Positions 1 to 9,025 are shown, numbered from the stretch's first letter. The stretch is DNA of 64,000 nt from Clostridia bacterium (GCA_026416815.1 JAOAEJ010000062.1:22758-86757), one strand, 5' to 3'. Program-made: numbers and translations. The notes: generated by a model not told the origin, from the sequence alone.

Positions 1-3
1 ATT

Positions 4-1374
4 TTATTTTAATACCCTTTTTAACAGTCTTAATTTATTTTTATAGGGCGGATACCTTAGTGGTATATCCAAAAGATTTGATTTCTTTAAAATGCTTTTC
101 TTATGCGAAAAAGCCTCGAAGCTCATTTTGCCATGGTAAGCGCCCAGACCACTGTTTCCAACACCTCCAAAGGGAAGGTGGGGAGTGGCAAGGTGAATAA
201 TGGTATCATTAATACAGCCGCCGCCGAAGGAAATATCCCTTAAAACTATTTTTTGATTCCTTTTATTATTGGAAAAGAAATAAAGGGCTAAGGGTTTTGG
301 GTTATCGTTGACCGTAGTTATGACCTCCGATAAGTTATCATATTCAAGAACGGGGAGTATAGGGCCGAATATTTCATCCTGCATGATGTCGTCGTCCCAT
401 GTTATGCCGTCTATTACCGTAGGTGCTATATAGAGGCTTTTTTCATCAGTATACCCACCTGTGATAATATTTCCCTTATTCAAAAAGCCTTTAAGCCGTT
501 TGAAATGTCTTTGATTTATAACTCTCACATAATCAGGACTTTTCAGGGGATTCTCACCATAAAACTGCTTTATGTATTTTCCAATATGAGTAACCAAATC
601 TTTTTTTACATCTTTATGGACTAGTAAATAGTCGGGTGCTACACAGGTTTGACCGCAGTTAATAAACTTGCCCCAGGTAATTCTTCTTGCTGCTAGGTCG
701 ATATCCACTTCCCGGTCAACAATGCAGGGACTTTTACCGCCAAGCTCCAGAGTTACTGGGGTGAGATGCTTTGCTGCAGCTTGCATTACTATTCTCCCTA
801 CAGGTACACTTCCGGTAAAGAATATATAATCAAATTGCTCTTCAAGAAGCGATTTGCTGACTTCATTATCTCCCTGTACAACAGCAATATATTGCTCATC
901 AAAATATCGGGCAATTATTCTTGATAAGAGCTCGGAAGTATGGGGTGAATATTCTGAGGGCTTCACAACAGCGCAATTTCCTGCAGCTATGGAGCCTACC
1001 AGCGGTGCAATAGCAAGCTGAAAAGGATAGTTCCACGGGGCTATAATAAGTGAAACACCATAGGGCTCGGAGTATATAAAGCTGGATGATGGAAAATGAG
1101 TAATAGGTGTCCTAACTCTTTGGGGCTTTATCCATTTACGCAGGTGCTTAACCACATAATTGATCTCATCCAACAGTATCCCGACTTCTGTAGCATAAGC
1201 TTCAAAACCTGATTTATTTAAGTCTTTTTTTAGTGCGGCAAGGATTTCGTCCTGATGGCTGTTTATGGCGCGCTTTAAGGTATTAAGCTTCTCAGTGCGG
1301 AAATCTATATCCTTAGTAATACCTGTGAGAAAATACTCTCTTTGCTTTTTTAGAATATTCTTAACGTCTAACAT
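4..1374 (-). CDS. Aldehyde dehydrogenase (ALDH class 3-like)
   Basis: Cytosolic NAD(P)-dependent oxidation of aldehydes to carboxylic acids. The 456-residue protein is full length for the family. Visible motifs are PWNYP (Asn115 binds the substrate oxyanion), ELGGKSP with the general base Glu210, and NCGQTC with the nucleophile Cys244. I start it at 1374 rather than at the longer open frame because GGAGG lies six bases upstream of that ATG; the extra upstream residues are rich in Cys/Leu and unlike the family. The stop lies at positions 4-6, so the gene is complete at the window edge. The nearest upstream gene, UPF0291, runs the same way 76 bp away. The physiological substrate cannot be told; fatty or aromatic aldehydes are typical of class 3-like bacterial members. 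Confidence 0.9.
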   Translation of the reverse strand: MLDVKNILKKQREYFLTGITKDIDFRTEKLNTLKRAINSHQDEILAALKKDLNKSGFEAYATEVGILLDEINYVVKHLRKWIKPQRVRTPITHFPSSSFIYSEPYGVSLIIAPWNYPFQLAIAPLVGSIAAGNCAVVKPSEYSPHTSELLSRIIARYFDEQYIAVVQGDNEVSKSLLEEQFDYIFFTGSVPVGRIVMQAAAKHLTPVTLELGGKSPCIVDREVDIDLAARRITWGKFINCGQTCVAPDYLLVHKDVKKDLVTHIGKYIKQFYGENPLKSPDYVRVINQRHFKRLKGFLNKGNIITGGYTDEKSLYIAPTVIDGITWDDDIMQDEIFGPILPVLEYDNLSEVITTVNDNPKPLALYFFSNNKRNQKIVLRDISFGGGCINDTIIHLATPHLPFGGVGNSGLGAYHGKMSFEAFSHKKSILKKSNLLDIPLRYPPYKNKLRLLKRVLK

Positions 1375-1450
1375 TAAAAGCCTCCAATCAAAAGTAAGGT
1401 CAAAAGCCTGCAGGCAAATAATACATAACACTTAATCGCAACAGGAAATG

Positions 1451-1654
1451 CTAGTCTTTCTTATTAAGGGGCTTTTTATTGCCTTCCTTATCTACAACTA
1501 CAATGGAGTCGAGAGTAGATTGAAGGTTACCTCGAAAGGCCTTAATGTATTCCTGTCTTAATATCTGCTGCTCGTTTTTTTCCTCAGCAGTAAGGCCTAC
1601 GGTTTTTGATTTTTTTGATAATTCATTTATTCTGTTGATTTTAGTTTGATCCAT
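1451..1654 (-). CDS. UPF0291 (DUF896, YnzC-like) small protein
   Basis: A 67-residue charged cytosolic protein. The pattern INRINELSKKSKTVGLTAEE, followed by E-Q-LRQEYI-x-FR and a SxVVVDKEGNK tail, is that of the DUF896/YnzC family. Its biochemical role is unknown; in Bacillus subtilis ynzC lies in the SOS-regulated yneA operon. The open frame extends 50 codons further upstream, but AAGGAAGGG just before the ATG at 1654 and the family's usual length (60-80 residues) favour this start. I looked for a LexA box upstream and found only one half-site (CGAAC at 1751-1755), so SOS control is not supported here. It may be co-transcribed with the aldehyde dehydrogenase downstream. Confidence 0.85.
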   Translation of the reverse strand: MDQTKINRINELSKKSKTVGLTAEEKNEQQILRQEYIKAFRGNLQSTLDSIVVVDKEGNKKPLNKKD

Positions 1655-1917
1655 AGTTATCCCTTCCTTGTAAAAGCTATTGTTAGAAAGATAAAAATAG
1701 AAGGAGGTATAAACTAAATAACTGCTTATTATAATACAATTATTATTGACCGAACGACCTTCTAGTCTAAATCTTTTACAGTACTGAGCAAGTATTATGC
1801 TCAAGCATTTTGATTTTATAACACTTTTTATCAGCTTTCAACGCTATTTGGTATAAAAAAATTTTGTATTAGATGTACAAATGGAACAAAAATTAATTTA
1901 ATAGCGTCTAACAATAT

Positions 1918-1971
1918 AAATTGCAAAAAAGAATCTACAACGAAGTTCTCCCTAAATCTTTTTTGCAATTT
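1918..1971. repeat. 15-bp perfect inverted repeat
   Basis: AAATTGCAAAAAAGA at 1918-1932 is exactly mirrored by its reverse complement at 1957-1971, leaving a 24-nt loop. The stem is nearly all A/T and is not followed by a U-tract in a way typical of a terminator. It may be a protein-binding site or a weak hairpin upstream of the lipoprotein gene. Confidence 0.75.
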
Positions 1972-1986
1972 GTTAACTTAAGTTAT

Positions 1987-2029
1987 ATTGCGATAATCAA
2001 ATTTTTCCTTGTAATATCATTATCGCAAT
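1987..2029. repeat. 11-bp perfect inverted repeat before lipoprotein gene
   Basis: ATTGCGATAAT at 1987-1997 is mirrored by ATTATCGCAAT at 2019-2029 with a 21-nt gap. It lies 72 bp upstream of the lipoprotein start. A TTGCGA within the left arm could act as a poor -35 with TAATAT 18 bp on, so the repeat may be an operator. This role is inferred only. Confidence 0.7.
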
Positions 2030-2100
2030 TTATATAGTAGCCGATGAGATTATATAGTTTTATCAGGATGTGTATAATAAAAGAGATGGAGGCGTACACG

Positions 2101-2790
2101 ATGAAGAAATTTGCAATTATACTAATTTTAGTTTGCACTCTTATGGCAGGTGCAACAGCGTGTAATGGTGGAGGAGCAAACGATACAGGAACAGGGAGCG
2201 AAAAAAGCGCCGATGTAGTTAAGAAGCCCGATTATAGCAAGGAACTTTTAAAAATGTTTCCTGATAAGGTGGGTACGGAATGGATTTATAGCGGCTTTGC
2301 AGAGTATGGACACCAAATGACGCTTGATGAACGAAGCAAAGTAGCAAATAAGGGTTATGAAATTAAAATATCGGGTAATATCTTCGATATGTCAGACGGG
2401 GAGGCAAAGGGAGACTTTAGCCTGGCGCTTAAATATGTTTTTAGTGATGAAGCAGTTAAGGAAATAGTAGAAAAGGGCGAGAAGCTTCCCCACAAAATTA
2501 AGGAGTTTGAAATTCTAAGAGGGCCTTTGAAGTTAGGAAATTCCTGGACTCAGAATGTAATTATAAACGGTAAGGAAACTGAACTCAAGGCAGAAATACT
2601 TGAAGACACTGTTGAAAAAGATTCAAACAAAAGGGTTATAAAAGTCAGGTATACGGCTAAGGTTGATGGTATGCCTGACGGCATTTATAAAGAAACAAGG
2701 ACATTCAAAGAAGGAGCTGGATTAGTACACTTTGAAAATACATTTGATCAGAATATTGAATTTATCTACAGCTTATATAAGATAAATTGA
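2101..2790 (+). CDS. Putative lipoprotein of unknown function
   Basis: I do not recognise a family. The 229-residue product starts with Met-Lys-Lys, a hydrophobic stretch to about residue 18, and a lipobox-like ATAC with Cys21, followed by a Gly/Ser/Thr-rich linker, so it should be exported and anchored as a lipoprotein. The rest (from FPDKVGTEWIYSGFAEY) is predicted extracytoplasmic and mostly beta. The phrase VGTEWIYSG is often seen in clostridial surface lipoproteins of unknown role. The ATG at 2101 follows GGAGG; the open frame extends 19 codons upstream without a ribosome site. A bidirectional hairpin terminator follows at 2825-2860. The upstream region carries two inverted repeats that may regulate it. 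Confidence 0.75.
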   Translation: MKKFAIILILVCTLMAGATACNGGGANDTGTGSEKSADVVKKPDYSKELLKMFPDKVGTEWIYSGFAEYGHQMTLDERSKVANKGYEIKISGNIFDMSDGEAKGDFSLALKYVFSDEAVKEIVEKGEKLPHKIKEFEILRGPLKLGNSWTQNVIINGKETELKAEILEDTVEKDSNKRVIKVRYTAKVDGMPDGIYKETRTFKEGAGLVHFENTFDQNIEFIYSLYKIN

Positions 2791-2824
2791 CATAACGTAA
2801 TAAAAAGCATAATAATATAAAAAC

Positions 2825-2860
2825 CGGTATTTCTAAAGATGAAAGGCTTTAGAAATACCG
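2825..2860. terminator. Bidirectional intrinsic terminator
   Basis: A perfect 14-bp stem (CGGTATTTCTAAAG / CTTTAGAAATACCG, 8-nt loop) lies between the convergent lipoprotein gene and gatD. A T-rich run follows on the plus strand and TTTTTAT follows on the minus strand, so it can stop both. Confidence 0.85.
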
Positions 2861-2867
2861 ATTTTAT

Positions 2868-3614
2868 TTATCCTACTACTCTTTTAATCATAGAGTTTCT
2901 TGCAAGTTCCTCAAAGTCGTCATTGAGTGGTTGCAGAGAAACAAAATCCTTATACTTTTGCTTCAGGGCTAGAGTTATGAGGTGGTCTGTAAGTGCAGGA
3001 TTCTTAGGCAGCAGACTACCGTGGGAATAGGAACAGTATACATTTTTATAAATTGCTCCTTCATACATGTCTTCACCGTTGTTGCCATAACCCTTTATAA
3101 CCTTACCTAGGGGCTTTAATTCCGGACCTAGGTAAGTCCTTCCTGAGTGGTTTTCAAATCCTACTATTTTGCCGTCAAAGTTATCGGATTTCAGAAAATC
3201 ACACTCAAAGACTACATTCCCGATCATTCGCTTTTCACCACCGATTGTCCAGAGGTCTAAAGCTCCAAGGAATTCAATCTCCTTACCATCCCAGGTTTTG
3301 TAGTATTTCCCGAGAAGTTGGTATCCTCCACAGATACATAGAAATACCTTGTTGTTTTCGATAGCGGATTTTATTTCATTTCCTTTGATATTGAGCACAT
3401 CATCCTGTATGATTTGCTGCTCATAGTCCTGGCCGCCGCCCAAGAAGATTATATCATACCTTTCAGAGTCAAATGCGTCCCCAAGAGTTATATTGTCGAT
3501 ATTCACATTAATTCCGCGCCACTCACAGCGTTTTTTTAGTGCAATAATATTTCCTCTATCACCGTACAAATTCAATAAATCGGGATACAGATGGCATATA
3601 CTTATATCATACAT
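2868..3614 (-). CDS. gatD: Lipid II isoglutaminyl synthase, glutaminase subunit GatD
   Basis: Class I glutamine amidotransferase that releases ammonia from glutamine for MurT, so that the alpha-carboxyl of D-Glu in lipid II becomes D-isoglutamine. It acts at the cytoplasmic face of the membrane. The 248 residues match the family's length (about 245). The nucleophile is Cys95 in LCICGGYQ, and the catalytic His is probably His198 in YSHGSLLP. FLGGGQDYEQ near residue 58 is typical. It begins one base after the murT stop, so the two are translationally linked and form the usual heterodimer. The amidation is needed for efficient peptidoglycan cross-linking in Gram-positives. Confidence 0.95.
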   Translation of the reverse strand: MYDISICHLYPDLLNLYGDRGNIIALKKRCEWRGINVNIDNITLGDAFDSERYDIIFLGGGQDYEQQIIQDDVLNIKGNEIKSAIENNKVFLCICGGYQLLGKYYKTWDGKEIEFLGALDLWTIGGEKRMIGNVVFECDFLKSDNFDGKIVGFENHSGRTYLGPELKPLGKVIKGYGNNGEDMYEGAIYKNVYCSYSHGSLLPKNPALTDHLITLALKQKYKDFVSLQPLNDDFEELARNSMIKRVVG

Positions 3615-3615
3615 A

Positions 3616-5037
3616 TTACTTCCAGAACTCCTTTAACCCATACTTTTCTTTTAAAACTTTTCTAATGTCAAGCATTGCCGTATATGTCGGCAAAATATAG
3701 AAGCTATGGCCTTCCGGTGTCTTTTCAAGTCCTTCTGCTATCAATTGCGAATAATCTTTTTTTACACATATTTTATTGGCATATACTCCGGCATATTTTA
3801 ACCTTACAGCCATGTCCTCAGCTCTAATACCCGAGGTATAGAAACTATCAACTCGTTCCTGAACCTCATGGAGCTTTTCAAAATCAACATCCCACAGCCA
3901 GGAAATATCAGTACCGTCAGCGAGTTTATCGTTTATCAGAAACGCAAGCTGCATATTTTGTGTTTCGGTCAGCAGGTAGCTTAATACCTGATTAAAGCCC
4001 GTTGGGTTTTTTACCAGGATGAGCTTGATGTTTTTTCCTTCGGTCACGATGGTTTCCATTCTGCCGAATCCGCATTCGAAGCTGCTTACAGCATTTATAG
4101 AGTTTTCTACAGGCAGATTTAGCAAGTGACCACACGCTATTGCTGCTAGAGCATTGTAAACGTTATATAAGCCGGGAAGTCCAACCTTTGCATTAAATGC
4201 CGATATATCACTGCCATCTTCAGAACTTGAATCTTTAGTTAAACCATCAATTGAAAACTGTATTTTTGAATAGGAACTGGTCAGCTCATCCACTTTAATA
4301 CAGGTAATATCGGTAGAGGGCTTTTCATATCCGCACGCTGGACACTTAAACCCGCCAAGATGCCCATATACATGGTTTGAATAGTGATACTTGGTTTTAC
4401 AGTATATACAGAACATCGCATCGGAGTTAAGGGTTTCTTCTACTGCTGTATGTGCGTAGCTGTCGAAGCCATAATACACGGCTTCTTTACCGGTATCTTT
4501 ACCTATAGAAGCACATAATGAATCGTCAGCATTCAATACAAGCTTTGTGTTCTTTAGTTTACTTATTCCTGCCTTGACACCGTTTAAGGTGGTATATAAC
4601 TCTCCGTATCTATCAAGCTGGTCTCTAAAGAAGTTAGTAACTACCAGTATATCCGGTTCGAGGAAATTGCACATTACTTTAAAGGCAGCCTCATCAATCT
4701 CGATTAGGGCGGTGGATATCGGGCTTTTTCCATGAATGTCAACCGAATCGATAAAGGTGGTAATAACACCACCTACGAGATTTGCCCCTGATTTATTTGT
4801 TATATAATCTATGTCGTTTTCCTTGAGTATCTGACCTATAACCCTCGTTGTCGTAGTTTTACCGTTGGTTCCGGTAACCATAATAGTTTTGAACCCGCCG
4901 GTAATAACATTTATTATGTCAGGATAAAGCTTACGTGCTATCTTACCCGGCAGGGTTGTACCACCGCGCCTGGTCAAACGGCATATTTTTATAGCAAGCT
5001 TGGAAACAATAATAGTAAAAGTAAGTCTTAAGTTCAT
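3616..5037 (-). CDS. murT: Lipid II isoglutaminyl synthase, Mur-ligase-like subunit MurT
   Basis: ATP-dependent ligase subunit that activates the D-Glu alpha-carboxyl of lipid II and accepts ammonia from GatD. The 473-residue protein shows the Mur ligase P-loop TGTNGKT at 55-61. A MurT-specific zinc ribbon has Cys210, Cys213, Cys232 and Cys235. The C-terminal DUF1727 region carries DISWLWD at 377-383, which holds the catalytic Asp of the DxxW region. The open frame continues upstream, but the ATG at 5037 fits the family N-terminus, preceded by a modest GGGTG. Its promoter should lie in 5038-5240, back to back with the truncated murA. Confidence 0.94.
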   Translation of the reverse strand: MNLRLTFTIIVSKLAIKICRLTRRGGTTLPGKIARKLYPDIINVITGGFKTIMVTGTNGKTTTTRVIGQILKENDIDYITNKSGANLVGGVITTFIDSVDIHGKSPISTALIEIDEAAFKVMCNFLEPDILVVTNFFRDQLDRYGELYTTLNGVKAGISKLKNTKLVLNADDSLCASIGKDTGKEAVYYGFDSYAHTAVEETLNSDAMFCIYCKTKYHYSNHVYGHLGGFKCPACGYEKPSTDITCIKVDELTSSYSKIQFSIDGLTKDSSSEDGSDISAFNAKVGLPGLYNVYNALAAIACGHLLNLPVENSINAVSSFECGFGRMETIVTEGKNIKLILVKNPTGFNQVLSYLLTETQNMQLAFLINDKLADGTDISWLWDVDFEKLHEVQERVDSFYTSGIRAEDMAVRLKYAGVYANKICVKKDYSQLIAEGLEKTPEGHSFYILPTYTAMLDIRKVLKEKYGLKEFWK

Positions 5038-5216
5038 ATTTTCACCCAATGTATAAGCATTTTCGATTAATATAAAAATCAAATTAAATAAAATTATAGC
5101 ACAACCCTTGTTGTTATGCACCGCTATTTTTATTATGGAAGTATTTCCCCAAAAAATAAATTTAATAATTGATACAATAAATTTGAAATGGTACAATATT
5201 AGAGGCTTAAAGTTAG

Positions 5217-6167
5217 ATAAAAACCGTCAATAGCCTCACACACCCAGGAGGGTGTGAAATAGGCCCAAGGCCGATTGATTTACACCTTAAGGCTCTAAAA
5301 GCTATGGGTGCAAGGATTCAGGATGTACAAAACGGTTTTTTATACGGAGAGGCAGATAAGTTAAAGGGATGTGACATACATCTTGATTATCCAAGTGTCG
5401 GAGCGACTGAAAATATTATGCTTGCGGCAGTATTGGCGGATGGGGATACTTACATAAGGAATGCGGCTAAAGAGCCGGAAATAATTGATCTGCAAAACTA
5501 TCTTGTGGCTATGGGTGCCGAAGTATCGGGAGCAGGCACCAATGTTATTCGGATAAAAGGAAAAAACACGAAATTTAATAGTGTAGAACACAGCGTTATA
5601 CCCGATAGGATTGTTGCGGGAACTTACATGGTTGCAGCAGCCATTACCGGTGGGAATATGGTGGTAAAAAATATAGCCCCCGAGCATATAAGCTCAATTA
5701 TTTCAAACCTTAGAGATAGCGGCTGCCATATTAATATCAAGAAAAACTCATTACATATAACAAGCCCGGCAAGACCAAAAGCTATTGATATTATCAGAAC
5801 TTTGCCGTATCCGGGATTTCCTACGGATATGCAGGCACAAATGGTGTCAATGCTATCGATTGCAAGGGGAACAAGCATAATTGTAGAGACAATCTTTGAA
5901 AATAGATATAAGCATGTGGATGAGCTTCTTAGAATGGGTGCAAATATAAAATTGGAAGGTAGAATTGCAGTCATAAAGGGTGTTAAAAAGCTCAATGGAG
6001 CCAATGTTACAGCAAGAGACCTCAGGGGAGGTGCAGCGCTTATATTGGCCGGCTTAGTAGCCGAGGGAGAGACAGTTATAAGCGGAACAAAGCATATCGA
6101 TAGGGGTTACGAAGATATAGAGGGAAAACTTTCTCAGGTTGGAGCATTGATAAAAAGGGAGCAATAG
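5217..6167 (+). pseudogene. murA: 5'-truncated murA (UDP-GlcNAc 1-carboxyvinyltransferase)
   Basis: The frame encodes the C-terminal three quarters of MurA, from the active-site loop PGGCEIGPRPIDLHLKALKAMGA to the normal end HIDRGYEDIEGKLSQVGALI. The catalytic Cys codon is at 5253-5255. Everything before PGGC (about 110 residues, including the essential Lys/Asn of domain II) is missing. The frame closes at a TAG (5214-5216), and the preceding DNA is non-coding and then murT on the other strand, so a frameshift cannot explain it. The first in-frame ATG is at 5304, with no ribosome site. MurA from this gene cannot be active. An intact copy is expected elsewhere. In related clostridia murA sits intact just before ftsQ, which marks this as the true dcw locus broken by a rearrangement. 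Confidence 0.88.
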
Positions 6168-6171
6168 ATTG

Positions 6172-6217
6172 TATGGTATGGCATTTTGTGCCGGTAGATG
6201 CAGAGTGCCATACCATA
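6172..6217. repeat. 12-bp perfect hairpin after murA fragment
   Basis: TATGGTATGGCA at 6172-6183 pairs perfectly with TGCCATACCATA at 6206-6217 around a 22-nt loop. It starts five bases after the murA stop. No U-tract follows, so it is a weak terminator at best; it could also protect or process the RNA. Confidence 0.7.
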
Positions 6218-6338
6218 GTAATTTATAAATTTTATTGATACAATAAAAAATAAAAGAATGTCTCCATTATTATAATACACCAAGTGTTACTATATTTGTT
6301 GTACTTTATACTTAAGAGTATATAAAAGGAGTAGAGTC

Positions 6339-7187
6339 TTGGATAAACAGGGTATGTATAATGAAACGGAAGTTTCATTACAGAAAAAACTCACAAGAAG
6401 TGAAATAAGGCAAAAAAAGAGACGCAGACTATTAAAAAGAGTAATAGTCTTTGTTTTGTTTACTGTAACTTTGGTGCTCTTAGCACTATCCCCGTTGTTC
6501 AATATAACAAAAGTGGAGGTCTATGGAAATCAGCATTATAAAAGCGATAGCATTGTTAATGCAACTGATATAGTTATTCGAAATAATGGCTTTAAGATAC
6601 TTAGTAAAGGGATAAAAAATATTTTTCTATTGCGTTATATGGAGGCAGAACAAAGTATTGAAGAAAGTCACCCATACATCAAAGATGTAAAGGTAAAGTA
6701 TGTTATCCCTAACAGGTTTAGGATAGATATTATTGAAAGAAAACCAGTTGTCTCCATTCCTTATATTGGGACAAATTTAATTATGGATAAAGAGGGGGTT
6801 ATACTCGATGCTGTGGATGATGCAAAAAGGCCGAGTATTCCTGTAGTAACAGGATTGAAATTTGAACGCTATGAATTGGGACAACCACTTCATATGAATA
6901 ATCCTGAAAGCCTTAGAATAATTAATACACTTATAGAAACGATAGCGCAATCGGAAAAGGGTACCGGAGTTAAACTTACCGGACTTATAAAATATATGGA
7001 TGTTAGTGATTTGAATAAAGTAATGATAAATTTAGACTCCAGAATCACTGTCAACCTTGGTAATCTTGACAACCTGGCATATAGATTGGATTTTTTAAAA
7101 CAAATATATGCCAAGGGGCTCAAAAAGAATGAAAAAGGCTTTCTTGACTTAACAACAGGGAATAATCCGAATTTTATACCAGATTAA
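6339..7187 (+). CDS. ftsQ: Cell division protein FtsQ/DivIB
   Basis: Bitopic divisome protein that bridges FtsB/FtsL to the septal peptidoglycan synthase. The 282 residues show a basic cytoplasmic tail (KKRRRLLKR near 26-34), one membrane helix at about 34-51, and then the POTRA domain beginning FNITKVEVYGNQHY, with the VKYVIPNRFRIDIIERKPV segment following. The start is a TTG at 6339 with AAGGAG seven bases upstream; no better ATG fits. It lies in the classic order murA-ftsQ-sbp-ftsA-ftsZ. Because the upstream murA is decapitated, ftsQ must now rely on a promoter in 5040-6338 rather than on the rest of the dcw operon. Confidence 0.92.
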   Translation: MDKQGMYNETEVSLQKKLTRSEIRQKKRRRLLKRVIVFVLFTVTLVLLALSPLFNITKVEVYGNQHYKSDSIVNATDIVIRNNGFKILSKGIKNIFLLRYMEAEQSIEESHPYIKDVKVKYVIPNRFRIDIIERKPVVSIPYIGTNLIMDKEGVILDAVDDAKRPSIPVVTGLKFERYELGQPLHMNNPESLRIINTLIETIAQSEKGTGVKLTGLIKYMDVSDLNKVMINLDSRITVNLGNLDNLAYRLDFLKQIYAKGLKKNEKGFLDLTTGNNPNFIPD

Positions 7188-7213
7188 ATAAAAATAACAA
7201 GGGGGCTTCTGAT

Positions 7214-7570
7214 ATGATACCGATATTAGGTTTAGTTCTAGGGATAATTATAGGGGTATTTATTCCATTTAATATTCCTTCACAGTATTCAACTTATGTA
7301 GCTGTTGCTATTCTAGCGGCTTTGGATTCGGTCTTTGGTGGGATAGCTGCAACTATGCAGAAAAAATTTGAAATGAAAGTGTTTTTATCAGGTTTTTTTG
7401 GAAACGCTTTATTGGCTGCAGGTCTTGCTTATATAGGGGATAAACTTGGAATACAAATTTATCTGGCAGCTATATTTGCCTTTGGAAACAGGCTATTTTT
7501 GAATTTCGCTATTATTAGAAGATTTCTATTGAATAAATATTCGAAAACAGATAATATAGTAGAGAAGTAG
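7214..7570 (+). CDS. sbp: Small basic protein Sbp (DUF1290)
   Basis: A 118-residue membrane protein with three to four hydrophobic segments: IPILGLVLGIIIGVFIP, the LAALDSVFGGIAA region, and AAGLAYIGDKLGIQIYLAAIFAFGNRLF. DUF1290 proteins are found almost only between ftsQ and ftsA/ftsZ in Firmicutes and Actinobacteria; the role is unknown but presumably tied to division or sporulation septation. The ATG at 7214 follows AGGGGGC. It is 26 bp after ftsQ and so probably co-transcribed. Confidence 0.88.
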   Translation: MIPILGLVLGIIIGVFIPFNIPSQYSTYVAVAILAALDSVFGGIAATMQKKFEMKVFLSGFFGNALLAAGLAYIGDKLGIQIYLAAIFAFGNRLFLNFAIIRRFLLNKYSKTDNIVEK

Positions 7571-7698
7571 AAATATGCACAAGTGCGTAGAAGTAAGTCA
7601 TGGTAATGATTGTAGCGTTTTGCTAAAACTTTATATATCTTAAAAATTGTTTTTAACTATAAGGTACCAGGGCTTTTCCCATAGGAGGTTTTGTTTAA

Positions 7699-8946
7699 GT
7701 GGGCGAGATAATTGTAGGAGTAGATATAGGAACTTCCAAGGTTTGTACAATAATAGGACAGTTAAATAAGGACAATAACATAGATATCCTGGGAAGAGGA
7801 ATTGATTCGTGTACAGGCGTAAAAAAAGGGGTAATTATAGATATTGATAGTACTGCAAACTCTATAAAAAGCTCCCTTGCACAGGCTGAGTCTGAGGCAA
7901 ATCTTAAGGTTGCTTCGGCGTTTGTCAATATAGCAGGAACCCATGTCACATTATTAAATAGTAGGAATTCAATCAATATATCAGGGGAAAACAGAGAAAT
8001 TACAGCTCAGGATGTGGAGAAGCTTTTACATACTGCAGGAAATGTACCTATTCCTGAGGATAGACAGATTATTGACGTTATTCCAAGGCAGTATATAGTC
8101 GATGGATACGATGAGATTGTGGACCCGGTAGGAATGGCTGGAGTTAGGCTAGAGGCTGATGTGGATATAGTAGCAGGCAAGATAACGTCAGTACAGAATA
8201 TTGTAAAGAGCATGGACAGGGCGGGCTTGAAAATTGATGGACTGGTTCTTGAGGCTTTAGCCACAAGCGAAGTTACTCTTACACCTGATGAGAAGGAAAT
8301 GGGAGTTATAATGATAGATATAGGCGGTGGAATTACCGATATATCTGTATTTAGAAATAAAAAGCTTCTATTTTATGATTCTATACCAGTCGGGGGCGAT
8401 CATATTACTAGCGATATTTCTATAGGCCTTAAGATACCCAATTCCGAAGCTGAAAAAATAAAAAGAGAGTTTGGTTTAGCTCTTACGTCCTTAATAAAAA
8501 ATGATCAGGATGTTATAGTAAATGATGTGAGTGAAAATAAAAAGAAGAGTGTAAGGGTATCGGAAGTTGTTGAAATAATAGAAGCAAGGGTATACGAGAT
8601 TTTTTCACTTTGCGGCGAACTCCTTCAAAAATCCGGCATATCCGGTAGTTTTGGTGCTGGTGTGGTATTGACCGGTGGTGGTGTTTCATATGCTGATGGT
8701 GTAATGCAACTTGCTTATGAAGTATTTGACCTTCCTGTAAGAATTGCTAACCATAAACTAGCAGGAATCCCAAAACTTGAGCAGGCTACAGCGGCGGGAA
8801 TTGTAAAATACGTGTCCAGTTATTGTAAGGAAGGCAGCCAAGGAAGCTCGGTAAAAGTTCATAAACAAAAAAGTAAGAAAAAGGAGTCTAAAGGGATAAA
8901 AGGAAAAATATTAAAGTTTTTTAATGATTTATTTTTCACAATATAG
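7699..8946 (+). CDS. ftsA: Cell division protein FtsA
   Basis: Actin-like ATPase that tethers FtsZ to the membrane and recruits later division proteins. The 415 residues begin GEIIVGVDIGTSKVCTIIG (phosphate 1 loop), contain the 1C domain (DVIPRQYIVDGYDEIVDPVGM), then MIDIGGGITDISVF (phosphate 2) and VVLTGGGVSYADGV (adenosine motif). The C-terminus GKILKFFNDLFFTI is an amphipathic membrane-targeting helix after a Lys/Ser-rich linker. The start is a GTG at 7699 with AGGAGG ten bases upstream. The 128-bp gap before it carries no clear hairpin. Confidence 0.95.
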   Translation: MGEIIVGVDIGTSKVCTIIGQLNKDNNIDILGRGIDSCTGVKKGVIIDIDSTANSIKSSLAQAESEANLKVASAFVNIAGTHVTLLNSRNSINISGENREITAQDVEKLLHTAGNVPIPEDRQIIDVIPRQYIVDGYDEIVDPVGMAGVRLEADVDIVAGKITSVQNIVKSMDRAGLKIDGLVLEALATSEVTLTPDEKEMGVIMIDIGGGITDISVFRNKKLLFYDSIPVGGDHITSDISIGLKIPNSEAEKIKREFGLALTSLIKNDQDVIVNDVSENKKKSVRVSEVVEIIEARVYEIFSLCGELLQKSGISGSFGAGVVLTGGGVSYADGVMQLAYEVFDLPVRIANHKLAGIPKLEQATAAGIVKYVSSYCKEGSQGSSVKVHKQKSKKKESKGIKGKILKFFNDLFFTI

Positions 8947-9025
8947 TCCTAATAGAGCATATACACTAATAGTGTTTTAGTTTATAATAATTGTAAAACT
9001 TATATGTGTTTGTAAAAATTCTGCC

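Larger units (their letters stand above)
1655..2100. other. Non-coding region with two tandem inverted repeats
   Basis: 446 bp between the divergent UPF0291 and lipoprotein genes, with no convincing gene. It is very AT-rich. The half next to the lipoprotein gene holds two perfect inverted repeats, listed separately. It should contain divergent promoters, but none is clear enough to call. Confidence 0.7.

Noticed and set aside
1745..1765. Possible LexA (SOS) box upstream of the UPF0291 gene
   Set aside because: Only the half-site CGAAC is present; the second half TTCTA does not match GTTCG.
2839..3030. Plus-strand open frame over the end of gatD
   Set aside because: It lies inside the terminator and antisense to gatD, has no ribosome site and no recognisable protein features.
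4900..5243. Missing 5' part of murA explained by a frameshift
   Set aside because: This stretch codes for the start of MurT on the other strand or is AT-rich non-coding DNA; no MurA-like sequence is readable in any plus frame.
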